Virus record (IMG/VR): IMGVR_UViG_3300022937_000142
Location: 1-24,634 of that record
Source: a virus
DNA length: 24,634 nucleotides
Direction: 5' to 3' (one strand)
Positions 13,901 through 20,680 of this stretch are shown here, in pieces. The notes under the pieces are model-generated. The model ran no database searches, had not been told where the DNA came from, and saw only the letters and a list, made by a program, of their open reading frames with translations. Each line of letters opens with the position of its first letter. Position 1 is the first letter of the stretch. A program made the translations under genes and the position numbers.

Positions 13901-14612
13901 AGAAAAAGAACATCTAATAGAAACAATTAAAAGACCTGATAGATACTATCGTATCAGCATTTGGGGTTATGGTAGTGAAATGGTATGGAATAAAGTTTCC
14001 AAAGAATGTGCTGATTGGTGGAACTCACAGGAAGATCTATCAGCAGAAGAATACATGAGTGATCCTGAAGAGTTTGTAAAAGAAAATACTATCCCCGACG
14101 AAGCCAATTTCCTTAGATGGGAAAACGATGATGGAGAGAAATACTATTCAGGGTGGCATGAACCACCAGAAGAAGCAGGACATTTTTGGGGTGTGTCAGA
14201 TTCAGGTGCAAATATTACCGTAGAAGAAGTTGAATCAGGTGAATACAATGCTCCTGTAATCGAAACCATAATTGACGGTAAGGACTTTCATAATGCTATT
14301 GACGAAGATGGTGTCGAATGTACCATTGAAGACGAAGATGCTGTTATTCCTAAAGGATATTATGCACAAATGATTAGCAGTGAAAAAGGAACTTTTTTTG
14401 ATGGTGTTTTACATTTAGTAGGACAAACATTTGATCCAACAAAACTTGTAATAGATCAAAACACTATGCCTAACGATGAAGTTATTATTAAGGGTGTTAG
14501 ATACGGTGATGAAGGCAAAGAAGTAGAAGTTGAAAACAACGGTGGGGACACCAGAGGAAAAGGATATTCAGTTTATTTTTATGAGGAAACATATGAGCCA
14601 CCAAGTCGTTAA
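13887..14612 (+). CDS. Acidic protein of unknown function
   Basis: This 241-aa, strongly acidic protein opens with RPDRYYRISIWGYGSEMVWNKV-like strands and a helix with paired tryptophans (CADWWNSQ), then a Glu-rich region with WHEPPEEAGHFWG. The second half looks like beta strands with many Asp and Glu. I recall the N-terminal segment from marine T4-like unknowns, but this was not checked. No active-site motif is seen. The ATG lies 14 nt inside the end of the glycosylase gene, and the 3' end overlaps the HIT gene by 20 nt. A DNA-mimic role is possible for such acidity but has no direct support. Confidence 0.75.
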   Translation: MATLEEKEHLIETIKRPDRYYRISIWGYGSEMVWNKVSKECADWWNSQEDLSAEEYMSDPEEFVKENTIPDEANFLRWENDDGEKYYSGWHEPPEEAGHFWGVSDSGANITVEEVESGEYNAPVIETIIDGKDFHNAIDEDGVECTIEDEDAVIPKGYYAQMISSEKGTFFDGVLHLVGQTFDPTKLVIDQNTMPNDEVIIKGVRYGDEGKEVEVENNGGDTRGKGYSVYFYEETYEPPSR

Positions 14613-15003
14613 AGAATTTAAAGATGTTCCATGGACAGATGTATTAATCGACACAAGAGATTTTACCGTATTCAAAGACGGATTTCCAGTTACTGAAGGA
14701 CACGTTCTTTTTGTGCCTAAGGTAGAAGACTGGGATCATTTATCAAAATGTTATAAAGCCGCTTATGCTTGGGGTTATGATTGGGTACAAAAAGGTTATT
14801 GTGATTCATATAACATTGGACAAAATGTAGGTACTGAAGCAGGACAAACCGTTATGTGGCCACACGTACACTTAATACCTAGAAGAAAAGGCGATATGTC
14901 TGATCCAAGAGGCGGTGTTCGCGGAGTTATTCCAGAAAAACAGAAATATACTCCAAAAGACGTTGCACAAATGGACATGTTTGAAGAATCTGTCGGATGT
15001 TAA
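14593..15003 (+). CDS. HIT-family nucleotide hydrolase/transferase
   Basis: This 136-aa protein is of the histidine-triad type. The N-terminal part has the family's DFTVFKDGFPVTEGHVLFVPK pattern (a strand-loop before the nucleotide pocket). The signature near the end is QTVMWPHVHLIPR: H91 and H93 match the second and third triad histidines, while the first position is W89. HIT enzymes hydrolyse or transfer nucleoside monophosphates from dinucleotides or amidates. H91 would be the nucleophile. The ATG at 14593 has GAGGAAAC just upstream and is preferred over 14530, which lies well inside the previous gene. Its 3' end is followed immediately by the queE promoter. Confidence 0.85.
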   Translation: MSHQVVKEFKDVPWTDVLIDTRDFTVFKDGFPVTEGHVLFVPKVEDWDHLSKCYKAAYAWGYDWVQKGYCDSYNIGQNVGTEAGQTVMWPHVHLIPRRKGDMSDPRGGVRGVIPEKQKYTPKDVAQMDMFEESVGC

Positions 15004-15006
15004 TGG

Positions 15007-15035
15007 TTGACAAAAACCTAAATAAACACTATAAT
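15007..15035 (+). promoter_or_regulatory. Perfect sigma-70 promoter for queE
   Basis: TTGACA at 15007-15012 and TATAAT at 15030-15035 have a 17-nt spacer. Both hexamers are exact consensus. Transcription should begin near 15042, close to an AGGAG at 15043-15047 and the ATG at 15057, giving a very short leader. Confidence 0.85.
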
Positions 15036-15056
15036 ATATAATAGGAGTACTAATAA

Positions 15057-15950
15057 ATGAAATTAAGATATAGTGAAGCATTTTATAGTGTGCAAGGAGA
15101 AGGACGCTTTGTTGGTGTGCCTTCTGTGTTCTTGCGTACATTTGGTTGTAACTTTAGATGTATGAACTTTGGTTTGGACAAGCATCCTAATAGAGAAGAA
15201 AAATTAAAACAAGGCATCAAATACAATCCAGAAGTTAAAGCACTATTAGACAATGGTATTTTAGATAAGGTAAATAAGTTCGAGGATTTGCCTATTGTTC
15301 ACACAGGCTGTGACACGTATGCAAGTATCTATCCTGAATTTAAAAAGTACATGAAAGATCATACCGTTGATGAGGTTGTAGACTATGTTCTTAGTTTAAC
15401 TCCTGAAGGCAAATGGACAATGTCAAACGGACAGGATGTTCATTTTATTTTAACCGGCGGTGAACCTTTGTTAGGGTGGCAAAGGTTATACATTGATCTG
15501 TTTGACCATCCTAGAATGCGAGACTTAAAAAATGTTACATTTGAAACAAATACTACTCAACAACTTAGAGATGATTTCCGAGACTACCTTGGATCTCAAG
15601 ACAGATTCGAAATTACATGGTCATGCAGTCCGAAACTTTCCGTTAGTGGAGAGCCTTGGGATACTGCTATCAAGCCTGAAATTGCTAGGTCTTACTATGA
15701 CGTACCTGGTACTAATATGTATTTTAAATTTGTTGTTGCTGACGAACATGATGTGGATGAAGTTGCTCAAGCCGTTAGTGAATATCGTAAAGAAGGGATC
15801 AATTGCCCTGTATACGTTATGCCGCTCGGTGGTAGATCGGAAGAGTACAGCCTCAACACTAGACGAGTCGCCGAATTGGCAATGGAGCGAGGCTGGAGAT
15901 ATACACCCAGACTTCATGTCGACATATTCGGCAACGCCTGGGGCACTTGA
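15057..15950 (+). CDS. queE: 7-carboxy-7-deazaguanine synthase (QueE), radical SAM
   Basis: This 297-aa radical-SAM enzyme contracts 6-carboxytetrahydropterin to 7-carboxy-7-deazaguanine. QueE features are EAFYSVQGEGRFVGVPSVF at the start, FGCNFRC (C31, C35), GCDT with C85, and TGGEPLL at 133-139 for SAM binding. In typical QueE the three cluster cysteines lie in CxxxCxxCDT; here 49 residues separate the second and third. The insert (about 36-84) is Lys- and Glu-rich and helical. Bacterial QueE proteins are about 210-250 aa, so the extra length is largely this insert. An intact iron-sulfur site is still possible because CDT is preserved. It is expressed from its own consensus promoter, 4 kb from folE. 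Confidence 0.88.
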   Translation: MKLRYSEAFYSVQGEGRFVGVPSVFLRTFGCNFRCMNFGLDKHPNREEKLKQGIKYNPEVKALLDNGILDKVNKFEDLPIVHTGCDTYASIYPEFKKYMKDHTVDEVVDYVLSLTPEGKWTMSNGQDVHFILTGGEPLLGWQRLYIDLFDHPRMRDLKNVTFETNTTQQLRDDFRDYLGSQDRFEITWSCSPKLSVSGEPWDTAIKPEIARSYYDVPGTNMYFKFVVADEHDVDEVAQAVSEYRKEGINCPVYVMPLGGRSEEYSLNTRRVAELAMERGWRYTPRLHVDIFGNAWGT

Positions 15951-15954
15951 TATA

Positions 15955-16023
15955 ATGGAAAAAGAAAAGAAATCAAAAGAACTTTCAAACGAAGAGTTTG
16001 AAAAAATTAGGAGGTATATGTAA
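15955..16023 (+). CDS. Possible 22-residue peptide between queE and the next gene
   Basis: An ATG at 15955, 4 nt after the queE stop, opens a 22-codon frame of charged residues (MEKEKKSKELSNEEFEKIRR and two more) ending exactly one base before the next ATG. Its 3' end contains AGGAGG at 16009-16014, the ribosome binding site of the following gene. Charged helical composition makes coding plausible, but there is no independent site upstream. It may be a leader peptide for coupling, or chance. Confidence 0.3.
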   Translation: MEKEKKSKELSNEEFEKIRRYM

Positions 16024-16395
16024 ATGATGGATAAAATTAAAAAGTTTTTCAACAAAAATCATATTCCTGCAACCATAAGCAAAGAAAAAACAACTGATGC
16101 AAAAACAGAGGCAACTAAAAAGAAAGAGCCTTATATAGCAGTTCTTAACGTAGAAATGAAGAAAGAAAATCCACGTAATGGATTTTTTGAACTTGATTGG
16201 AATGAATATTTTGTACGTGATTTAAGATTAAATGGCTATCAAGGCGATTCTGAAGAAGAAATTGTTGATGCTTGGTTTAAGGAGTTATGCGGTAATATTG
16301 CACAACAAGAAGGAGTAGCAACTCCTGAAACTCCTATGGGTGCTGGATTTGTAAATGTGAAACCATTAGGCGATAATAAATCAGAGGTTAGTTAA
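16024..16395 (+). CDS. Conserved-looking protein of unknown function
   Basis: This 123-aa protein has a Lys/Thr-rich flexible N-terminus (residues 1-35) and a core beginning EPYIAVLNVEMKKENPRNG. The core continues FELDWNEYFVRDLRLNGYQG with an acidic EEEIVDAWF helix, and the tail is Gly/Pro-rich. The core reminds me of a conserved unknown in marine T4-like phages (memory only). No catalytic motif is visible. The AGGAGG at 16009-16014 gives 9-nt spacing to the ATG at 16024; an ATG at 16027 is also possible. It joins the oxygenase gene by TAATG. Confidence 0.75.
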   Translation: MMDKIKKFFNKNHIPATISKEKTTDAKTEATKKKEPYIAVLNVEMKKENPRNGFFELDWNEYFVRDLRLNGYQGDSEEEIVDAWFKELCGNIAQQEGVATPETPMGAGFVNVKPLGDNKSEVS

Positions 16396-17060
16396 TGTTA
16401 AACTTTTGGAAAAGTGTACATCCTCATAATGAATATGCGCCTACGTGGAATATTCCTTTTTGGAATTCTATATATCCTAACCCAGCCGAAATTGATGTTA
16501 TACGTCAATGGTTAATTGACAATGAGCAAAATATTATTGATAAGTTTAAAAACGATCAAGACGACGACGGTGGTACAGGATTAGGTGAAAATAGTTTAAC
16601 AGGACAATATATGTCCTATAATCTTTTTGAGATTACCAAAGATGTACCTGAATTCCAAAACTTGCTAAACTGGATCAAGGATCAATACGCTTTAATGATG
16701 CAAACAAACTCAACTACTATAAGAAACTTAAACCTTTTTAGTTGGGCAAATGTGGTACGTAAGGGGCAAAAAATTGATAAACACGGACATGGCGGACGAA
16801 ACTATTCTTACCTAAGTGGAAATTTACATCTTGACAACTACCAGACAAAGACGTTATACTTTAGTCCAGTAGATGAAAATGTGAAGATGGGTATCGATAA
16901 CGTTAAGGGTGGATTAACAATGTTTCCGAGTTATATTTTACACAGCGTTTCAGAACACCAAGAAGATACAAAGCGAGTAAGCATTGCTTTTGATCTTTTT
17001 GATTTTACATTTACACCTACAGAAGATTTAGATAAGGCAATAGAGATAAGGTACACATGA
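16395..17060 (+). CDS. 2OG-Fe(II) oxygenase-like protein
   Basis: This 221-aa protein fits the phage 2-oxoglutarate/iron oxygenase type with a double-stranded beta helix. KHGHGGRNYSYLSGNLHL (from about 129) carries H130 and H132, the first metal ligands in this subfamily. KGGLTMFPSYILHSVSEH follows, with H183 as the distal ligand, and R194 is placed to hold 2-oxoglutarate. Such enzymes hydroxylate proteins, small molecules or DNA bases; no substrate is evident. Aromatic-rich residues 1-30 and an Asp/Gly-rich loop (54-62) precede the core. It lies 2 genes downstream of queE, so a role in base tailoring is conceivable. It overlaps the nuclease gene by ATGA. Confidence 0.7.
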   Translation: MLNFWKSVHPHNEYAPTWNIPFWNSIYPNPAEIDVIRQWLIDNEQNIIDKFKNDQDDDGGTGLGENSLTGQYMSYNLFEITKDVPEFQNLLNWIKDQYALMMQTNSTTIRNLNLFSWANVVRKGQKIDKHGHGGRNYSYLSGNLHLDNYQTKTLYFSPVDENVKMGIDNVKGGLTMFPSYILHSVSEHQEDTKRVSIAFDLFDFTFTPTEDLDKAIEIRYT

Positions 17061-18070
17061 CATATATATTAGTAGATACAGCAAATACATTTTTCCGTGC
17101 TAGACACGCCGTAAGAGGTGATGCCGAACTTAAAATTGGCATGGCTTTACATACTACATTACAAAGTATTAGAAAGGCATGGAAAGACTTTGACGGCAGT
17201 CATGTTGTATTCTGCTTAGAAGGTCGTAGTTGGCGTAAGGACTTTTATGCACCTTATAAACGCAATAGACAGGAAAGTCGCGATGCACTAACGGTAGCAC
17301 AACAAGAAGAAGAAACAATCTTTTGGGAAACATTTGATGAATTAAAAGACTTTCTTATTAATAAAACTAACGCAACGGTACTTCAACACCCACAATTAGA
17401 AGCAGATGACTTAATTGCTGGTTGGATTCAAGCACATCCTAATGACAATCATGTTATCATTAGTACAGATGGTGACTTTGCACAACTTATTGCACCTAAT
17501 GTAAAACAATATAACGGTGTAATGAAAACAACTATTACACACGAAGGATACTTTGATGAAAAAGGTAAACGTGTGATAGATAAAAAAACAAAAGAAGAAA
17601 AGCCTGCACCTAACCCACAATGGTTGTTGTTTGAAAAATGTATGCGTGGTGATACAAGTGATAATGTGTTTAGTGCATATCCAGGTGTTCGTGTAAAAGG
17701 TACAAAAAATAAAGTTGGATTACAAGAAGCATTTGAAGATAGAAATAGTAAAGGTTACAATTGGAATAACCTAATGCTACAACGTTGGGTTGATCATGAA
17801 GGTAAAGAACATCGTGTGCTAGATGATTACACTCGCAATGTAATATTATGTGATTTAACTGCACAACCAAAAGATATTAAAGATTTAATTACTGCAACAA
17901 TAGCAGAAGGAATTTCTGCAGATAAAAACATTCAACAGGTTGGCGTAAGATTAGTCAAGTTTGCCGGTTCATATGATCTTGTTAAGATTACTGAACAAGC
18001 ACAATCTTATGCAGAACCACTAAATGCAAAATATGGAGGTGAATATGCAAGCCAAGCAATTAGTGCCTAA
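17057..18070 (+). CDS. rnh: 5'-3' exonuclease/flap nuclease (T4 RNase H-like)
   Basis: This 337-aa FEN-family nuclease would remove RNA primers and flaps during lagging-strand synthesis. Metal-binding motifs are in order: D7 in ILVDTAN, E115-x-D117-D118 (EADDL), D138-x-D140 (STDGDF) and GDTSDN at 198-203. The helical-arch signature FYAPYKRNR (about 63-71) follows RSWRKD. The usual FD pair before this is replaced by FCLEG, so the second acidic ligand is moved or lost. T4 RNase H is 305 aa; the extra length includes a Lys-rich insert near 168-185 and a C-terminal extension. Association with the gp43-like polymerase and clamp is expected. Confidence 0.88.
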   Translation: MTYILVDTANTFFRARHAVRGDAELKIGMALHTTLQSIRKAWKDFDGSHVVFCLEGRSWRKDFYAPYKRNRQESRDALTVAQQEEETIFWETFDELKDFLINKTNATVLQHPQLEADDLIAGWIQAHPNDNHVIISTDGDFAQLIAPNVKQYNGVMKTTITHEGYFDEKGKRVIDKKTKEEKPAPNPQWLLFEKCMRGDTSDNVFSAYPGVRVKGTKNKVGLQEAFEDRNSKGYNWNNLMLQRWVDHEGKEHRVLDDYTRNVILCDLTAQPKDIKDLITATIAEGISADKNIQQVGVRLVKFAGSYDLVKITEQAQSYAEPLNAKYGGEYASQAISA

Positions 18071-18518
18071 TAAATTTTGGATAGTTCAGGACAACGGTAA
18101 AAAAGTCGGAACTTTACAAAAGGATACAAATTGTTATTACTTCATTAGAGGTTTGGACAAAATTAGATTTGATAACGAAGAAAGCATTTATCAAACATTT
18201 GGAGAAAACTTTTTTGAAAAAACATCAAAAGAAAAAATTCAAAAGTTTACTCAACCAAATGAAGTTTATAACTATCCTACAAGCACACGACCTTTTAATC
18301 CGTTATATGATGTAAAGAAGGGTTTGCCCTTGTTTAGTAAATCAAGAAAAAGTAAAAGTTTGTATTGTGCAGGATACTATACAATACGCTTTGCTAAAGG
18401 ATGGGTTAAAAGTTTTTGTCCTAAACTTATTACCTTGCAACGGTACGAGTTCAAGGGTCCTTTTACAACAGAATTAGAAATGAAACAGGTACTAGCAAAT
18501 GTCTCGAAATCCTCTTAA
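18045..18518 (+). CDS. Conserved-looking protein of unknown function
   Basis: This 157-aa basic protein starts at the ATG at 18045, which follows GGAGGTG and overlaps the nuclease gene by 26 nt; an in-frame ATG at 18024 lacks a site. Strand-rich N-terminus (FWIVQDNGKKVGTLQK), then YNYPTSTRPFNPLYD near the middle, and a very aromatic, basic second half (YCAGYYTIRFAKGWVKSF). I associate this pattern with a conserved unknown of T4-like cyanophages, from memory. Three cysteines are present without a clear zinc pattern. Location directly after the nuclease suggests a replication or nucleic-acid role. Confidence 0.75.
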   Translation: MQAKQLVPNKFWIVQDNGKKVGTLQKDTNCYYFIRGLDKIRFDNEESIYQTFGENFFEKTSKEKIQKFTQPNEVYNYPTSTRPFNPLYDVKKGLPLFSKSRKSKSLYCAGYYTIRFAKGWVKSFCPKLITLQRYEFKGPFTTELEMKQVLANVSKSS

Positions 18519-18720
18519 TACCGTAGCAATAGAAGCATTCCTTGATTCTGCTAGAATCGCTACTAAAACACAGCAACGAGAACTTAGACTAACTGCCCGA
18601 GAATACAGAGATCTAGCAGACGGTATTAGCATGGTACTTGCACGTCTAGTTGAACTGCAAGACTCTAAACCCACACAAGAAGAAACCATTACCGTTAACA
18701 TGGATGGTGGCAAATTATAA
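18499..18720 (+). CDS. Small helical protein of unknown function
   Basis: This 73-aa protein is almost all helix: AIEAFLDSARIATKTQQREL, then RLTAREYRDLADGISMVLAR, ending in an acidic, polar tail. The regular hydrophobic spacing fits a helical hairpin or dimer. The ATG is preceded by AGGT and lies 20 nt inside the previous gene. It is followed by the only sizeable gap in this area, which carries a start-codon hairpin. No family recognised. Confidence 0.7.
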   Translation: MSRNPLNTVAIEAFLDSARIATKTQQRELRLTAREYRDLADGISMVLARLVELQDSKPTQEETITVNMDGGKL

Positions 18721-18734
18721 GAAATTAGACTAAA

Positions 18735-18767
18735 TATATACGTAGTTAATAAAGGATTACGTATATG
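18735..18767 (+). promoter_or_regulatory. Hairpin hiding the start codon of the next gene
   Basis: ATATACGTA at 18736-18744 pairs perfectly with TACGTATAT at 18758-18766, and a U-G pair (18735/18767) extends it. The 13-nt loop contains the ribosome binding site AAAGGA (18751-18756), and the 3' arm contains the ATG at 18765. In RNA this would expose the site but bury the start codon. Confidence 0.6.
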
Positions 18768-19052
18768 AGTAGACCAAAACCAACCGTATTGTTGAAATAC
18801 ACTGATAAAAATACATTTAGATCTGAGGAAGTTCTAGCCGCGGAAGCCATATGGGCGGTGTTCTTTCAAGGTAAACCTTTTAACTTAAAAAGTTCAAATT
18901 CCATTTCGCCTACACCCGGTCCAAAATACAAAAAGGTTTCTTTTAGCAATCCTGGTCATGCTCATAATCTTGCTAAGAAACTTAACGCAACATTTAAGAC
19001 AGAAGAATTTAGTGTTGTTAGATTGACTAGCGGTGAAGTAGAAAATGGATAA
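18765..19052 (+). CDS. Small basic protein of unknown function
   Basis: This 95-aa basic protein has a short strand at the start (PTVLLKYTDK), a helix AAEAIWAVFFQGKP, a Pro/Ser-rich loop (residues 44-55), and a second helix with GHAHNLAKKLNATFK near 64-78. The alternation suggests a small alpha/beta fold. Translation may be limited by the hairpin that encloses its start codon. The 3' end overlaps the next gene by 8 nt. Not recognised. Confidence 0.7.
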   Translation: MSRPKPTVLLKYTDKNTFRSEEVLAAEAIWAVFFQGKPFNLKSSNSISPTPGPKYKKVSFSNPGHAHNLAKKLNATFKTEEFSVVRLTSGEVENG

Positions 19053-19428
19053 AAAAGAAGCATACACCCGAACATTTTTATTAGCATCTGAAATGTCAAT
19101 TGACGATGATCATGTCAAAAAGCATCACGTGATGTGGTGGCAAAATATTAGAAGCAAGGGCGATGCAGGGTTACGATTAACCAAAGAAGGTTTCGAGTTT
19201 GCTACTAAAAGAGCAGAATTAAAAAACTACGACATACAATTTCCCAATGATATACAATTTACTCCACAAGTATTTTTGTATTTGGACAAATTTATTGATT
19301 GTCCATACTATGTTACCAAAAAGAAAATTAGCGTATTTTCGGAAAAAATGGCATTAAATCTTATGATGTTTGCAGGCGATATCAAGCAGTACGGTCTTGC
19401 TCGTGCTATGGCTAAAGAACTAGAATAA
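19045..19428 (+). CDS. Unknown 127-aa protein
   Basis: This mostly helical protein is rich in Lys and aromatic residues, with HVKKHHVMWWQNIRSKG near residues 23-39 and a GLRLTKEGFEF segment reminiscent of short helix-turn-helix or winged-helix units. The second half has a TPQVFLYLDKFIDCPYYVTK strand-helix run. It could bind nucleic acid, but the HTH reading is weak. It is translationally coupled to the gene before it and is the last gene before the moxR promoter, so it ends this operon. Confidence 0.7.
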   Translation: MDKKEAYTRTFLLASEMSIDDDHVKKHHVMWWQNIRSKGDAGLRLTKEGFEFATKRAELKNYDIQFPNDIQFTPQVFLYLDKFIDCPYYVTKKKISVFSEKMALNLMMFAGDIKQYGLARAMAKELE

Positions 19429-19474
19429 TTTTTCATTTTGGATAGATTCTAATAAAAAAATTGGAAAAATCCGG

Positions 19475-19502
19475 TTGACATTTTATCTAATGAGTGTATT
19501 AT
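19475..19502 (+). promoter_or_regulatory. Sigma-70-like promoter for moxR
   Basis: TTGACA at 19475-19480 is exact consensus. TATTAT at 19497-19502 has a 16-nt spacer. The predicted start, about 6-7 nt after the -10, falls at the first bases of the 12-nt element at 19508-19519. Confidence 0.7.
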
Positions 19503-19507
19503 ATACA

Positions 19508-19519
19508 TATAGTTAGTTA
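19508..19519 (+). repeat. 12-nt 5'-end element, copy 1 (moxR leader)
   Basis: TATAGTTAGTTA lies 6 nt after the -10 box, so it should be the very 5' end of the moxR mRNA. It is identical to 21250-21261 and is the exact reverse complement of 20626-20637. See the matching finding. Confidence 0.75.
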
Positions 19520-19536
19520 AAACAGAGAGGTAAAAT

Positions 19537-20628
19537 ATGTCAACACAAACAACAGAAAATCGTTCAGTTACACCTAATGAAGCGAAGGTGGCTGTACAAC
19601 ACGCAATGATGCTGAAGCGTCCTATCTTTTTATGGGGTCCTCCAGGCATTGGTAAATCAGATATTATTAAACAAATTGGTGACTCACTAGAAGCACACGT
19701 AATCGACATTCGTTTGTCGTTGTGGGATCCAACTGATATTAAGGGTATGCCTTATTATAATGCAAATGACAATGTTATGTCATGGGCACCACCAGTTGAA
19801 CTTCCAGATGCTGAGTTGGCTAAAAAACACAAAAAAATTATTCTATTTTTGGATGAGATGAACTCGGCGGCTCCTGCTGTACAGGCGGCGGCATATCAAC
19901 TTATTCTTAATCGCAAGGTAGGTACTTATACACTACCTAGTAACGTAATGATCGTTGCCGCTGGTAACCGTGAAACTGATAAGGGTGTAACTTATCGTAT
20001 GCCGGCACCACTTGCTAACCGGTTTGTACACTTAGAAATGCGAGTGGACTTTGAAGACTGGTTAATTTGGGCAACCGAAAACAAGATTCACTCGGATGTA
20101 GTTGGTTACTTGACATTTGCTAAACAGGATCTATATGACTTTGATCCTAAGTCAAGTTCACGTGCATTCGCAACTCCACGTTCATGGAGTTTTGTGTCAG
20201 AACTTCTCGCTGACGACCTGCCTGAAAATACGTTGACAGACCTCGTGGCAGGATCCGTCGGAGAAGGCTTGGCAGTAAAATTTGCGGCACACCGTAAGGT
20301 TGCTTCGAAACTGCCAAATCCAACAGACATACTAAATGGCAAGGTAAAGAGTATGGAGGCTACTGATATCAGTGCTATGTACTCGTTAACCGTAAGTATG
20401 TGTTATGAACTTCAAGAAGCATTCAATAAGAAAGAAAAGGGTTGGAATTCAATGGCTGACAACTTCTTTGGTTTTATGATGGATAATTTTGAAACTGAAT
20501 TAGTTGTAATGGGTGTAAGGGTTGCAATTTCCACTTACAAACTACCATTCAATCCTAAAGACTTAAAGAACTTTGACAGGTTCCATGACAAATATGGTAA
20601 GTATGTCAAGGCCGCTATGGCGTCCTAA
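19537..20628 (+). CDS. moxR: MoxR-family AAA+ ATPase
   Basis: This 363-aa AAA+ protein of the MoxR group is a chaperone-like ATPase that usually works with a VWA-domain partner to remodel or load metal into proteins. Walker A is GPPGIGKS (34-41), Walker B is LFLDEMNS (103-110), sensor 1 is AAGNRE with N144, and R162 in LANRF is placed as the arginine finger. The C-terminal helical domain (about 210-363) holds a lid-like region. The partner is most likely the VWA protein at 21278. The ATG at 19537 follows GAGAGG. Transcription starts from its own promoter and probably ends at the hairpin at 20638. Odd: its mRNA ends are complementary. Confidence 0.93.
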   Translation: MSTQTTENRSVTPNEAKVAVQHAMMLKRPIFLWGPPGIGKSDIIKQIGDSLEAHVIDIRLSLWDPTDIKGMPYYNANDNVMSWAPPVELPDAELAKKHKKIILFLDEMNSAAPAVQAAAYQLILNRKVGTYTLPSNVMIVAAGNRETDKGVTYRMPAPLANRFVHLEMRVDFEDWLIWATENKIHSDVVGYLTFAKQDLYDFDPKSSSRAFATPRSWSFVSELLADDLPENTLTDLVAGSVGEGLAVKFAAHRKVASKLPNPTDILNGKVKSMEATDISAMYSLTVSMCYELQEAFNKKEKGWNSMADNFFGFMMDNFETELVVMGVRVAISTYKLPFNPKDLKNFDRFHDKYGKYVKAAMAS

Positions 20629-20637
20629 CTAACTATA
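20626..20637 (+). repeat. 12-nt inverse complement of the moxR/VWA 5'-end element
   Basis: TAACTAACTATA begins with the moxR stop codon TAA and ends just before the hairpin at 20638. It can pair over 12 bp with the 5' end of its own transcript, and over 12-14 bp with the 5' end of the VWA-gene transcript. Confidence 0.75.
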
Positions 20638-20659
20638 GAGGGGATCTTCGGATCCCCTC
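20638..20659 (+). terminator. UUCG-loop hairpin after moxR, terminator-like
   Basis: Nine perfect base pairs (GAGGGGATC with GATCCCCTC) close a TTCG tetraloop, giving the very stable C(UUCG)G fold. It follows directly after the moxR stop region. The downstream sequence (GCTCTTATAGG) has few U residues, so it may be a weak rho-independent terminator or a 3'-end stabiliser rather than a strong stop. Confidence 0.75.
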
Positions 20660-20680
20660 GCTCTTATAGGAATTTTGACA

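Noticed and set aside
15532-15954. Alternative + frame overlapping the second half of queE
   Set aside because: It is out of frame with a clear radical-SAM enzyme and lacks a ribosome site. Only its last 22 codons fall in a gap, and those are listed separately.
18730-18736. CTAAATA as a T4-type late promoter (also 5551, 15018)
   Set aside because: It appears in three gaps, but the same heptamer occurs inside several genes (for example near 5777 and 7650) and is expected by chance in AT-rich DNA.
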